Below the pieces are notes generated by a model that made no database searches, was not told where the DNA came from, and saw only the letters and a list, made by a program, of their open reading frames with translations. Made by a program: the position numbers and the translations under genes. From positions 620,001 through 684,000 of the forward strand of contig SRSI01000017.1 in assembly GCA_005656395.1 (NCBI GenBank): a stretch of 64,000 nt of DNA. The letters are read 5' to 3'. This DNA is from Strongyloides papillosus (Eukaryota; Nematoda; Chromadorea; Rhabditida; Strongyloididae). Every line of letters begins with the position of its first letter. The first letter of the stretch is position 1. Positions 10,718 through 23,763 of this stretch are shown piece by piece.

Positions 10718-12429
10718 TAGTACTTAGGAGCTAGTGCAATAATTGAGAAAGAAAGTAAATAAAAAATTTATAAATTCTAATACATACTATTTCAGACTTC
10801 TTTCCTAAGGAATCCATTTAATAAATAGAAGAGCATACGATAAAACATCTAAGAACAGAAATGTAGCTTTCTACAATTTTAAGAATAAAGCTAAATTTTT
10901 TCTAAAAGAGTATTTTGAAAAAAATAATTTAATTTAATTTAATTTTTTAATATATTGTATTGAATTTTTCTATTAATTTCAATAATAAATGTTGTTTACA
11001 TTTTTAAATTTTATTTTCAAAATACAAAATAATGATTTTTTTTAAATTTTTTATCTATAAAATTACAATATAATTAAAATCTTTAATTAAAAAATCTTTT
11101 ATAGTTATTAATTGGTTGATTTATCAGAGTTTTTGCCAACATCGATAGAGATTTTCCAATGTCAGAAGGTGGCATCGACATCGGAAATGATTTTCCGCTG
11201 ATCACTGCGTAAAATGTAATTCTAGTACCATTTCATCGCATTTGCCATCTCAGTTAACCGCTACTAACGTTTTAATTTTAGATTAATCTACTAACATATT
11301 AGCTTTGTCGAAACCTTACGGAAAAAAAAAGACAGGTTCATAATTTGTCTATTATTATTATTGTACTATGTTTTTTGGTGTGAAAAAGTAAAATAAAGAG
11401 TTTGGTTAGATAGATCAAAGACAAACATAAAAATTTATACTTTTTTACTTCGAAAAATTAATAAGTAAGTTAATTCATCTTTTTTGTAAATTAACAAATA
11501 CTTTTTCTTAATCATTTTAAAAAAATAACTAATTATATTTTCAAAAGATTTATTTTAGGACTAAAATTTTTAAATAAAGAAATTTCAAACCATGGCAACT
11601 TTAAAAATATTTATAAACAAGAATATCAAAATAAATAAAACTTCAATACATTAATAAATTAAAAATAATATTATAAACAATTAAATCCATTGAAACTTTA
11701 AAGCCTGGACTTTAAAAATACTATCCAAATTTTTTTTTATTATCTGGTTTTCATGTTCCAGCTAAAATTAATTTGATTCACTAAAGAAGTTAAAATATTT
11801 GTCATATTACATTTTTAAGTTGTTTTACAAATAGCATTAAATTTAAAAACTGTTTTTTATCTCAGTCCTACTTTTTTTATTCAGTGTTGTTTTTCTTATA
11901 AACTACTGTTTTTGTTTAATCAGTACTGTTTTCTTTAGTTCAGTTATTAAATATTCGAAAAAAGTTTACTTTTCAGTTCTATTTTTTATGCGAAAAATTT
12001 TTCTGTGTTAACTTGTAATAGAAAACCGTACAAAAATGTTCTGGTCAAACTTTTTGATGAAGGCGATCGTATGTGTAAAAAAAGCATGTTTTTTTATACC
12101 CTTTTTTAGTATATATAGATGATTTGATAATAAATACTAAAAGTATTATGAATGAAAATTTTTAGTACAAAGATCACATAAAAAAACAACATCTATTAAT
12201 TCAAATAAATATAAAATTTCATATTTGTATCGAATTTATTAGAATTTGTACAAGAAAAATAACTCATAAAATTCTTGGTAGTTATAAAACACCAGTGTCT
12301 AAACCACAAGAATTTATAATATTGGAGCAGTAAAATTGTCAAGAAAGTTTGATAAAGGAAAAAAAGATTGCTTTCATCAAATTCGGAATTATAAATAAAA
12401 AAATCTTCCGAAATTCTATTACTTTCTTT
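10718..12429. other. Intergenic with a small G+C-richer island
   Basis: Mostly featureless A+T-rich sequence. At 11130-11215 a short island is richer in G+C and is open on both strands for about 25-40 codons. It includes a hairpin pairing TTTCCAATGTC (11154-11164) with GACATCGGAAA. I cannot assign it to a gene. Confidence 0.4.
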
Positions 12430-13564
12430 TTATTGTGAAATAAAATAATTCGAAAAAAGTTTTTTACATTCATTTCGAAATGTTTGATCCATTAAACCAT
12501 AAATAATCGGATTCCATATAACAAACATTTTGGCAGCGATAGCTGTAAGCAAAACAAAAGTTGTATTCATTTTAGTATTGAATAGGATATTAGATACAAT
12601 TGATGCAAATGCATATGGTGTCCAAGAAATTACAAATGATCCAACACAATAAAAAATAATTCTTGCACATTTTCGTTGTTGTCTATTGTATGTGAGAAAT
12701 GATTGATGAAGTTGTTTTTCTTGAATACTATTGTTTTTATAACTTTTATCTATTTTGCGCAGACTTTTTGATGTTGAATAATTATCAGATGAATCTGTAG
12801 GTTGATTGTAAAGAAATTTCTTATAAACATCAACTTTTCTTGTTTTTATCACATCTTTTGCTGTTACAAATATTTTATAATTTGAAAATATAATTATTGA
12901 TAATGGAGCAATGTAACCATTAAAAAATAGATACATAAGATACTGTCTTGTCGATTCTTCTTTTGATAAGTAATCGAAAACGCAATAATGAAGACTATCA
13001 TCTATAGGTTTGTATTTTGACCAACCTAATAGTGGTGGAGTTGTGGTGAGGAGTGTCCAAACAAAGGCTCCAAATGCAGAAAAAATTTTTGTTTGTAATG
13101 ATAACCTCATTAGTAGGAAAGGATGATTAATAGCAATGTAACGTTCGAGAGATAAGATAGTTAATTGATGTATACCACCAACACTTAAAGTTGAAATGGC
13201 ATATGCATGAATTGTACAAACTAAAATAAATTTTAAAATAAGTCATTTAATTCTTACTTGGATCATCCATTAATTCATTATAGTAAATGTAATAACTGTT
13301 TAAAATATAAAAAATACTGCCGAATGCATAAAGAATAGAAATAACAATTAGAAGGAAGTATTTCTTTCTTAAACGAGCATTTCTAACAAAAACAAAAGCA
13401 ATTAATCCATTCCCAATAAATCCAAAAACAGTAATTAATGTCATCAAACCACTTAAAGCTAGTGATGTAATACGTTGATTAAACGTTTTATCAGGTAAAT
13501 TAAAGCTTTCTTTATTGTCAGAGTAAAAAGAATCGTAAGATAATGTGATATTGAAGTCAACCAT
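12430..13564 (-). CDS. Opsin-like rhodopsin-family GPCR
   Basis: Exons 13258-13564 and 12430-13220 across a 37-bp intron give 365 residues with seven hydrophobic segments. Class A marks are the TM3 Cys (C104), E-R-Y at 128-130, P-P-L-L-G-W-S-K-Y before extracellular loop 2 (very like the P-P-x-x-G-W-S-R-Y of opsins), loop Cys C182, W-T-P-Y in TM6 and N-P-I-I-Y at 339-343. Lys333 sits six residues before that Asn, exactly where opsins bind retinal. Asp176 is six residues before the loop Cys, where opsins carry Glu181, and His107 lies at the Glu113 position. C. elegans has one opsin-related receptor, SRO-1; orthology is likely but untested. No neighbour bears on its function. The long third intracellular loop (about residues 235-290) is Ser/Lys-rich. 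Confidence 0.88.
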
Positions 13565-16225
13565 CTTTTATCTTATTTTCAAAGAATTAATGATGGTAAA
13601 TAATTTTATTATAACGGTTTTTGAATACTTCTACAATTACAAAAATTAAAAGAATATTAATACAAGAATAGATTTTTTACTACCGTTATCATAATGAGTC
13701 TCTGAAGAGGCACTATCTTATGATAATTCAATAATGTGTAAAGATATATGAGTTATTAGAAAGCTTTTATGAAAAGATGATAAAGGGTGGCCAACCGAAA
13801 CGCACCTACGGCAAATATTTTTGTACACATTATCTATAACAATAAAAATTTATTTTTTTAATATAATAATTATTATTAGAAAATTTAAAAATAAACAATA
13901 CTAAACTTCTTAGGTCATATATTTGTACATTAAAATTATATCAAACTGCCTTAGCATTTCAAGTACCAACAAACATAAATTAGTTAATGGTACAATATTA
14001 AATACTCTTATATAGAAAATAATATAACAAAAATTGTCATAGAAGAATCTTAGATAGCCACCTTATATGTCATTAGAAAACAAAATGCAATGAATAAGCA
14101 TTTATAAAGTAGTTTTTGTTTTATACTTGACATGTCTTTTGATACGCCTTTTATTGTGCTAACATTATTAAAAAATTTAATTAAAATATAAAATAATCTA
14201 AATCGTTTTAAACTATCTTAATAAAGTATGTTATTTGCAAAATTTTAAATAATCAAAAATTAAAACTTAACTTCCTTATTAAACTACACAAAAATAGATA
14301 GTCCAATTTAAATAATTTTCTGCATAAATAAGTAGAAATTTAAAATCTAGTGATGAAAATTATACAAGTATATTTGCATGCTATAAATTATTTTAAAAGA
14401 AATTTTTTAAGATTCGTTAACTTTTATGTTAAAAAAGAATAATTAAAAGTTTTGTCAGAAGTAAAATTTTGATTTTTAAAACAAACTATAAATAATTAAT
14501 TCTTAATGCTTTATAATCTACAGTTTGCATATTAAATAACGTATCAAATTTGAAATATTTTTGAAGAAAAATTTGAAGAACATCAAATATAAGTAATATT
14601 TCGATAGAAAAACGTCATAAAATAATATTCACAAAGGCTTAAAAAATATTCAATATAGCCAGAGGATTGTATGTCATGCTGGAATCTGTACTTTTACTCT
14701 CTAACGAATTTTTGTCGAAGTAAATAAACCCTTTAATAAAAGTATTTTTCTAAAATTTTTACAAATAAATTTAATAATTATGTGCTTTCTTATAAAATTT
14801 CTAAATAAAGAAAAAATTTTTGATGACTAAGTTTTTAAAAACTCCCATTGCTGGTGCAATAATAAATATATTACTATAATCACCAATTCTTCTTCTACAT
14901 GTGTGTAAATTTTTATAACAAATTACAATCCACATTTGAGAAAATTATTTTTTAATAAATTGCATTTTTTTAAAAATACATTATATAATATGTTGAAAAT
15001 GGATGTTTTATACCACTTTGTACGTAAAGTAATGACTTATTTATTTTTAATAGTATTCATAATCTATTTTAAGCAAGTTTACAAACTATAAAAATTAAAA
15101 ATATTATTTAAATTGTATAATTTTTGCAATATTAAGTTAAAAACTTTTTCCGTTGTATAAAAAAGAACAAAAGATTTTATTTTTAATTTCTAAAATACAT
15201 GGTGAAAATAGGGTTAATTTTAGAACACTTATGTCATTAACGAGATTAAATGCATCCTTTAAGTATAAATATTACTTTGAACTCAAAGGAATAGTTTACT
15301 TTGACAATCAGGTAATTTTTTTAATAATTTTCAAAGTAATATTCAATAATGTAAAATTGTTTTTAACAATCATTTAGCATATATTGTTTTAATATCTACA
15401 TAAAAATTTTAAAAAATATAATTTATTCTTATATGGTAAGATTCTAATATTTAGTTAATACTTTGTTGTCTTATTTTACCAAATACTTGATACAATTGAA
15501 AATATATTTTTAACGATTCTAAAAGTATTTATGATTATAGATTGCTTATTTAATATAGTTTTACGGTTAAAATATGAAAGAAATACGAATTGAGAAACCA
15601 AAATTTATTTTCTTACAAGTGGATTATACTTCTATTATAAAAATTAACATACATGTAGAAGTTAGGGATTCTAGTAATATACTCATTATAGCATCAGCAA
15701 AAGAACTTTTTAGACTTAATTGTCAAAAAAGAATTTTTTCATAATTGGAAATTTCACAAAATCATAAATTTTATAAGAAAGCAAATAATTATAAGATTTA
15801 TTTGTAAACAATTTACAAAAAAATACTTTGATTGAAATTTTTATTTATGTTTTTGAAGTACCAATTTATATGTATTTAAGTGCAGTTTTCTACAACCTCG
15901 AGCTGTGGCAGTTATATTAGCTTAGTTTCTGTTATTAACTTTTGAATAATAACTCTATTGAAATCGTTAAAATTATCCATCTTAATAAAATAACATTAAC
16001 ATTCGTGTAAAAACTTTATTACAATTACTAAAATATGTAAAGAATACTATTATATATTTGTACAGTCAGTAAAGTGTCAGCAAATTTTTTATTCATGACA
16101 AAGATAATGTAAATTTTCTATGTTTTTACTTCACAATTTTTAGAAACTTCTTTTAGAATCTCAAGATAATAATATATGATAATTCAGATAATATAAATTT
16201 AGCATAAACACCATGGCTGCGCATT
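13565..16225. other. Gene-free A+T-rich stretch
   Basis: No open frame with splice support or recognisable homology. A motif GAGCTGTGGCAGTTATA at about 15899 recurs with one change at about 21498, inside transposon-like debris, so fragments of old elements are present. Confidence 0.5.
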
Positions 16226-16304
16226 ATTACATTCAAAAATGAAAACTGTCGATTTGACATGTGCTATAATATCCTCTGATATAGTGCTAAAAAAATAAAA
16301 TATT
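16226..16304 (+). repeat. Dispersed repeat, copy 2
   Basis: Matches 9361-9443 at both ends, without the mariner insertion next to it. Downstream sequence differs. Confidence 0.5.
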
Positions 16305-19300
16305 CTTATTTTTATCGACAAATTTTACTGCTCTTAAACATTTTATGTATAATCAATTAAAAAACATTAATTTAACGATTATCGTAAATGCCAAATCACA
16401 TAAAACTATAATGAGGTATTATTTTTCATAAATTTATATACCTTTAATTACTATTGTTTTTGAATTTTTCAGAAAATATATTGTATAATTTTAAAAAAAG
16501 ATATGTAGGTCGTTTTGACAATATATAATGTTGTAACGGTATACAAACTTGTTATAATAATTTGATGTATTTTTTCGTAGAAATTTATATACATTTTTTA
16601 TAAAAATGCACATAGGTTTCTTGTAAAATATCCTACGTTTTCTAAAAGGGAATAGTAATTTTAACATAAATCTTTGAACAATCATAAAAATAATACTTAC
16701 ATTTTTTACTAAATTAAACTATATTAAATAAGGTCTTTATACAAGTTAAAACGACTTGCACTAAAAAAATAATGTAAAAATTCAACAATTCAGCAAAAAT
16801 TGTCTATCTTTTACATTTTCCATGAAATACATGAAAGATCGTAATTTAAAAAGATTAAAATAATAAATTTTACATAGAATAACTTATGTTTTTAGGATGA
16901 AATCTGTGTTTAAGTGATATTTTATTTTTTAATTACTATTGCTTTTTTAAGTTAATTTAATCTTTTTTTAAAGAAACGTTTGTAAATTAACAAATTTCGG
17001 AAACGTGAATTATTTTTTAAAACTTAAAGTGATTAAAAAATTAATTTATAAGAAAATAAAGTATTCATTTTACCATTTCAATAATTATAAATATTTTTAA
17101 ATACACAGAAATTTTTTCTGTCATATCTTAAAAAAAAAGAACAATCATGCCAAATAGCACTCACGATAGACAAAGGAATACATTTTTTTTTAAATTGTAA
17201 TGTATGTATAAATTTTTGAATTTTTAAAATAATTATCTAAGGTATTTCCGTATGCGCTTTCGCATTTTTTTTATTAAGAACATATACACATTAAAAGCAA
17301 TTTTAAAATTCATATTTTTATTAATTTTTGTCACAGACATTCAAAAAATGACACCAATTTTGACAAAAAAATTTTTCTGTGCAAACAGTACTTTACAAAT
17401 TTATTAGATTATAGTATTCAAAATTACAAACTAAACGTTTCGAAAGATACTACAAGTCTAAATGAAATTTTAAATATCTTTCCACTTTTGATTTATAATT
17501 ATCAACTATAACCATCAAAATTAACTAACTCCATCTTCCTCAAAATTTTTATAGTAGTTAAGATTCACATTTATAACATTTTTCTTCCACTATGAATCTT
17601 TCTTAAGTCATTCTCAAAAATCATGAGGATGCACTTTATTACTAGCAATTTTAAAAGAATTTTAATACATTCTTAAAAAGATATAATTTATTTTACGGAG
17701 TAAAATTACGTATTTTGTCATGATTTCACATAGTTTCATATTAGAAAAAATGCTTACGATCTATAATAATGTATAGTACTTTCTTTAAGAAATGTCTATA
17801 CACTTTATATAAAAATATATAAGAAATAATAAAAAAGGTGTGTATGTCACTTCGACTGTGTGCACATTTTGGATAAAAATGCTATAAAGTTTGAAAAATA
17901 TATAGTACTTTCTTTAATAAATTTCTATACATTTTATATGAAAATATATAGCAAATAATAACAAAGGTACGTATATAGTTTTGATTTTATGTATATTTCT
18001 TTTACGAAAATATACATTCTACAAAAATTGTAAGGTATTTCTTAAAAAATTGACACATATTTTATATTTGTAATGTGGCACAATCAACAAAAAATTAATT
18101 GATAGTCGAAACGATGAAAGTTTTCTATAGTACCCTTGATTGCACGGTTTCTGTCAAAGCGACAAATTTAAATTTCGAGTATAATTAATAGAAAGTATTA
18201 TTAAAGTACTCATTTACGGTTTATAATTATGATGACTTTTACTAGGCAGTTAGGTAATATAAATGATAAAATAGTTGAATTATTTACCATCATATATGAA
18301 TTTAATCATTCTTTTTCTCAGGACTTAGAACCTTCTTAAATAGCAACAATTATATTTCTTACATAAATGTTGACTTCAACATTATATTAAAATCATTAAG
18401 AAGATATAATCTAAAATTGTTTTATTTCCAAACTATTGCATTAAAATGTGTTTAAAAAAGTTTTCTACCATTCATTTATATTTAAATTATTTTCTTACTT
18501 CTGTTAAAAAAAATGGATTATATTAAAGTAATGGAATTTTTAACGAATACAAACAAAAAAAATCGCGCATTTTCCGTAGTATAAATAGAAATATATTTAA
18601 ATTTTTAACAATAAAAAATTTAATTTTAATTGTTCCTGCAATGTATAATAAATTCTTTTCGCCAAATCGAATAAGCGAATTTTGTTTAATATAAATTTTA
18701 AGTATCATAGTATTTGAATCTTTATTAAATGAAAACATTTTTTAAACTTAAGTAACGTAACAAAATAATTTCAGATACTCACATCAGTAATAACAAAAAT
18801 TATAAGTCGCATTTAGAAGATTTAAAAGTAATTATTAAGTATTATAAATATTACAATCAGATAACTACCTTCGCTTATCGCTATTTGGATGAGGAACCAA
18901 TTTTTCCTTTATTATTAGTATACATTGCACCATATGATATTTAGTGAAAACTATTAAAATTTTTTTTGTTTAAAAAATCATTCTTAATTTTTTAATATTT
19001 ATAGAAATTTCAATATTTTTTATATAAATAATAATATTTCAAAAAATTAATTATCTGTCAGTATGTAATCTGTAATTTTTTCCAGATTCTAATCAAATAT
19101 ATTTAATCCTTCGTCATGATTTTAAATACATAAAATATTTAAATTCTTTTAAAAACGTACATCTTTTTACCATTAAAATCTTAAGAAAAATTTAATGTAC
19201 TTTCTTAGTAGTAACAATAATTTTAAACAATAAAAAATTTAATTTCTTATGAAAATCACTAAAGTATTTTTATATATTATAAAAATTTCCATTATTTGTA

Positions 19301-21489
19301 GCATGAGCAAAAATTATTTTTGTTTGGATAGTGTAAAATAGCCAGGAAAAGATAAAAACCAATTTATTAAAAATAATATAAATAGTAGAAGTGCCCACCT
19401 AGGAATCAGTTTATTACAATTTATTTATTTAGCTTAATAATATATTAAGTATTATCTATTTAGTCCTTAAAGTCCTCTAACACCACTTCAAAGATTAATC
19501 TAATCTATAAAAATACAATATTAAAATTCAGTAATAATAAAAGCTATGACGATAAATTTAATTTTGTTAGCTAAAATAAATGTTTTGATAACATAGTGTT
19601 ACCTTAAATACCACGCAAAAATAGTTCTTGAATTTTCTTTAATAAATTTTCAATTTTTCTCATGTATCAGGAAATATAATGTATTAAACAAGGATTAAAC
19701 TCGTTAGAATTGTCGCTACTTCCTCACAGAGCTTGAGTTTTAATTTAATAGACAGTAAATTTACTACCTTCATCACGGCATGAGTTCAGAAATTGTTACT
19801 TTTTTAAACATGAAAAATTCTAGAAAAAATTGAAAATCTTTTGTTTCATAATAACACGGTTGTACACTCTAAATAATGTTTTTAACTTATATTTTATAAT
19901 ATAATTAACGCTTAAATATTATAAAAATTTGGATTTTAAAAAATCTATAAAATTCTTTTTTTAAAATATGTTTTACTATATATTTCCATGATTCTATACT
20001 CATTTGATATTTAAATAATTAAGTAAATCTAATTTACTTGTTTCTTAACATCTACAATAAAAATATATTATTAATATAAAGCATACAAATATTAAAAGAC
20101 AAAGGAAATAATAATGATAAAAAATATGAAATTCAAAATTAATCATAGTGTAAATTTGTACTAAATTTGCTTTTTTACTTTAAACAATTACAAAAAAAAA
20201 TTAGTGTAATATTTTACTAAATATTTGATATTTGTAACATAATATTGGAAACTTAATAAAAATTACCTTTATAAATTTAATACATACTTTTTATTTGTTC
20301 TATATTTCTGTTAAAGGACTTTTAATATAAAGTGTGAAAAATAAAACATTAATTTTTAATCTATTAGAAATAAAAGAAGTACTTTTTTATGTTTATAAGA
20401 TAAAAAGCAAATTTGAAATAATAAGTCAAAAGATTTTTGTATTAAATAAACTTACATAGAATGTAAAAACGTACAAATAGATTTTAAAACAGTGTCGGTG
20501 ATTTAATATAAAAATATTTGAGGAAGTTTGAAATTGCTTATTCTTTAAATAATTATAATAATATTCTTTTTAAAAATGTTTTTATTACTACATATCAAAT
20601 CATTCTAACTCAAAACGTAGCACTTTAATAAATTTTAAAAGATAGAATTTTTAATATTTAACTAATAACGCAAACTCACTCTAAATAACTATTAAAATAT
20701 TTTAAAAACTATATCCTTTTTAAAATATTCAAAAAACTGGCTATCGCAAAATAACTTAACGATGAAATTAAACGGAAATTGTAATCACCTACTATAAAAA
20801 TTATGTACATTTCATGTCAATTAAAAAAGTTTCTATTGTCTTTAGATGTGTTATTTATGTTTAAATATTTACAAGTTTTGTAATTTGTAAACGTTTTTAT
20901 AGAAATTTTGATAAAAAATAATAGATTTGAAATCATAGTGTATGTATTTTTAACTATAAAAGTGTCTATGATCTATAAATTTTTAAAACAAGTCTTTTAT
21001 TGTTTTAAATAATTTTTAATAACAATAATCAAAACTATTATATTTTGTGTTTTCTGCTTCACTACGTACTCTGTAAGGATAAACAATTTTTTATCAAAAT
21101 GTTTTACGTAAGTAAAAAAATTAATAAGATAACCTTATTAACATCAAAACTTTAATAAAAAGTACAAAAAAATTACATACTTGCACAATTTATTTTTAAA
21201 TTATTAATTATTCAGACTTTTCCATGATTACGACGCGTTTTCGTGGAAATTAATTTAAAAATTCTATTTCCTCATTTTAAATTTGAGTAGGAAATTCAAA
21301 AAATTATTATGTCTACACGATTATAAATTTTTGCAAAGAATATCTTTTTTAACAAAAAAATTTAAATATAAAGTATTGTACAGAAATTCTATCTAGCCAA
21401 ATGTAACTTGTGCAATTTGTTTACCTAAGTATATAAAGTTGCATGTTTTATAATAAAAAAATTTTTTTTATGTAATGTGGTACTTATTT
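16305..21489. other. Gene-free A+T-rich stretch
   Basis: About five kilobases without a supportable gene. The only regular structure I see is the short tandem duplication near 17.8-18.0 kb, listed separately. The open frames here (16491-16685, 18523-18738) are Ile/Phe/Lys/Asn-rich chance frames. Confidence 0.5.
17772..18030. repeat. Tandem duplication, unit about 129 bp
   Basis: TATAGTACTTTCTTTAA at 17772 recurs at 17901 and is followed in both by similar tATACAcTTTATAT, AAATATATA and AATAATAA stretches. Two clear units, diverged. Confidence 0.6.
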
Positions 21490-22060
21490 AGATTGTGGAG
21501 CTGTAGCAGTTATAATGTTCAATAAAAGATCTCCTTCTTTATGGCAGCATTTTTCTTCTTCAAAGAAAAATTAAAAATATGAAGGAGGATAATGGGAGCA
21601 AATTGTAAAATATAATCCGCAACAAATAACGGCTAATATACTTGCAAATAATCGCTTATGGACAACTAAAAATAATATTATTAAACAAATTTAGAAAAAT
21701 TATTTAATATAAAAGAAAAATATATTATCGAATTTTTACGGGTGAATTGCAGCAAAAAAATATATCCTGGATAAAAGAGAAAAAACTTCTATTGAATTGA
21801 TTGGGAGAAGAGAAATTCAATTATCAAATAACAGTCTCTGATCCATCAAAGGTGAAACACCAAATTATGAGTTACCAACTACAAAAACAGTTTTACTTAA
21901 GATACTATTAAAAGTGCGATCTTTAAAACTTAAAAGAACAAAAAAATACATTAAAATAAGTAACAGATAGAAGATAAATCTCTTCACAGACAGAATATAA
22001 AAATTTGCTAATAAAACTCACCTGAATAAACTGATTGTTTGCCGTTATTTTTGTATTATT
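21490..22060 (+). mobile_element. Probable degenerate Tc1-like transposon remnant
   Basis: Richer in G+C than its flanks and carrying broken plus-strand frames. One reads like a transposase DNA-binding segment (I-V-K-Y-N-P-Q-Q-I-T-A-N-I-L-A); a later one reads K-L-K-R-T-K-K-Y-I-K-I-S-N-R-Q-K, resembling the helix before the Tc1 catalytic domain. Many stops. Family assignment is weak, and the ends were not found. Confidence 0.35.
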
Positions 22061-22367
22061 TGTTATTATAATTCTTTAATAAAAGGTTTTTTATTTAGAT
22101 TTGTTTATTCTAATAAATTTTATTACTTAAGAGATGACATAACAAAATAAAAACTAATTATTTTACAATATTCAACAATATTATTGCTGTTAGATATTTT
22201 TAAAGAATTTATCTTCGTTTCTTAAATTTCACTTAGATATATCACAATTAGGCTTGTTTATTTTATAGATATATTTTTGAGTAAATTATTATAATTAAAA
22301 TATATTTAACATAAAAAAAGCATAAAAATAAAAAGTTAAATTTCTGGTGTTGCCTTTTCCATTTTTC

Positions 22368-22640
22368 TCATTTATCTTCAAGTTTCATTCTACTGTGTAA
22401 TTTGCAGTTAAAAGCATTAGAAGATGGTTTATAATTTGATAAAGCTAAAATAGTCCGTATTTCCCCCGGAGTATGTTCATTCTTATTTATTTGTTTTTCT
22501 AGAGAGTCTCTATTTCTAAGTTCACAATTTATTCTACCAACATCAATAAAAAATAATTGTTCACTGGTGAATTTCTCAAAACCAGGGAGTTTAGGTTCCT
22601 CACCGCCAATATAATATTTCATTTGAAAGCTACAATTCTA
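22368..22640 (-). pseudogene. C-terminal fragment of an M13 (neprilysin-like) peptidase
   Basis: Minus-strand frame with the M13 C-terminal signature: E-P-K-L-P-G-F, E-Q-L-F-F-I, a Cys-Glu-Leu-Arg segment, H-T-P-G-E-I-R, L-S-N-Y-K-P, A-F-N-C-K. Neprilysins normally end in Cys-x-x-Trp, but here a stop falls just before that. A splice-acceptor-like TATAG precedes the frame near 22640. The active-site HExxH exon is absent from the window. Zn-peptidase activity would need upstream exons that are decayed or missing, so I treat it as a relic. Confidence 0.75.
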
Positions 22641-22999
22641 TAATATACGACAACGTAGTAATTTTGGGATTAATAAATAATTGGTTAAGTCATGTTTTAA
22701 AAAGTAGTGACTATTTTGTTTTTAAATTTAAAGGTTAAATAGATATAACTTGATGGAAAATTGGTAAAATTGAGTAATATTAAATTCTCTATGTTGATCT
22801 AATTCTAACTTTAAAAATAAAACTATAAAAAAGTATATTGGTTAACAATGAAGTGAATTATAAAAACTTTTTTGTTTTATCCATTTTTCTCTTAAAAATC
22901 AATTTTACGATTCCATAACTTCCTTCAAACATAAATAACTTTTATTATTAAATATTAATATATGTATTTTTGTCTAAATTAGAGGGGAAAGAGTTTAAA

Positions 23000-23540
23000 A
23001 AATTTTTTAGCTGTGATCAGCCAAGTTGTTTTTGAAAAATATCCCTATTTTTTGCCAATTTTTGTGTTATAAATAACTTTTATAATAGTTAACGGAAATA
23101 AATAGTTTAGGCTCATTTGATAAATTAGAATAGTTCAATAGTGGGAAAACATAATATTGAAAAGGCAAATTAAGAATTGGCCGGGTCATAGACTGAAAAA
23201 TGTTTGTTGTTTTCATTATAAAGTTGTAAGTAGAATTCATTGATAATTAGACAAACACATGCGAAAGCATAGTCATCGGTTGGTTTAATATAAAACAATA
23301 GTACAAAAAGATGAAAAAAATCTTTAATGCTGAGGTTGTTATAAATCACAATATGTTCTTGATTCATTATACTGCTTAATTTACACTTCAAACATTAGGA
23401 AATAGTTCCATAATTTGATAGAGTTACTATATTACGAATGGGATTTTTTGAAGATAGAACAAATAAAATATGAAAAACCCTCCCACATCAGAAATTGAAA
23501 GAAAAATTGGCCCAACCTCTAAGGTAAAATTTTCCCATTA
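23000..23540 (-). pseudogene. Further decayed M13 peptidase pieces
   Basis: Around 23010-23040 the minus strand reads N-N-L-A-D-H, like the M13 G-E-N-I-A-D-N-G-G motif, then a stop. Around 23350-23470 it reads P-I-R-N-I-V-T-L-S-N-Y and, after a stop, C-L-K-C-K-L-S-S-I-M-N. This parallels the I-R-T-I-L-A-L-S-N-Y and N-C-K-L-H-S-R-M of the fragment at 22368. Order on the strand implies two tandem peptidase genes, both worn out. The open frame 23170-23391 begins in this debris and is not a separate gene. Confidence 0.55.
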
Positions 23541-23763
23541 ACTAATTGAAGCTAATATGAATACAGTTAATATCTTAAAAACAATCAAACAAAAAAAACA
23601 AATGGCAATGATTTAAATATTCATAAAATATAGATATCAAAATGTTAGTCAAAATTATATACAATATATACAAAATTATAAAACTTATTTGAATATTAAC
23701 GAAATTAACAACAACAAGAAAGATCTTTTACAGACACTTTCCTTGAACAACAACAAAAGTACA

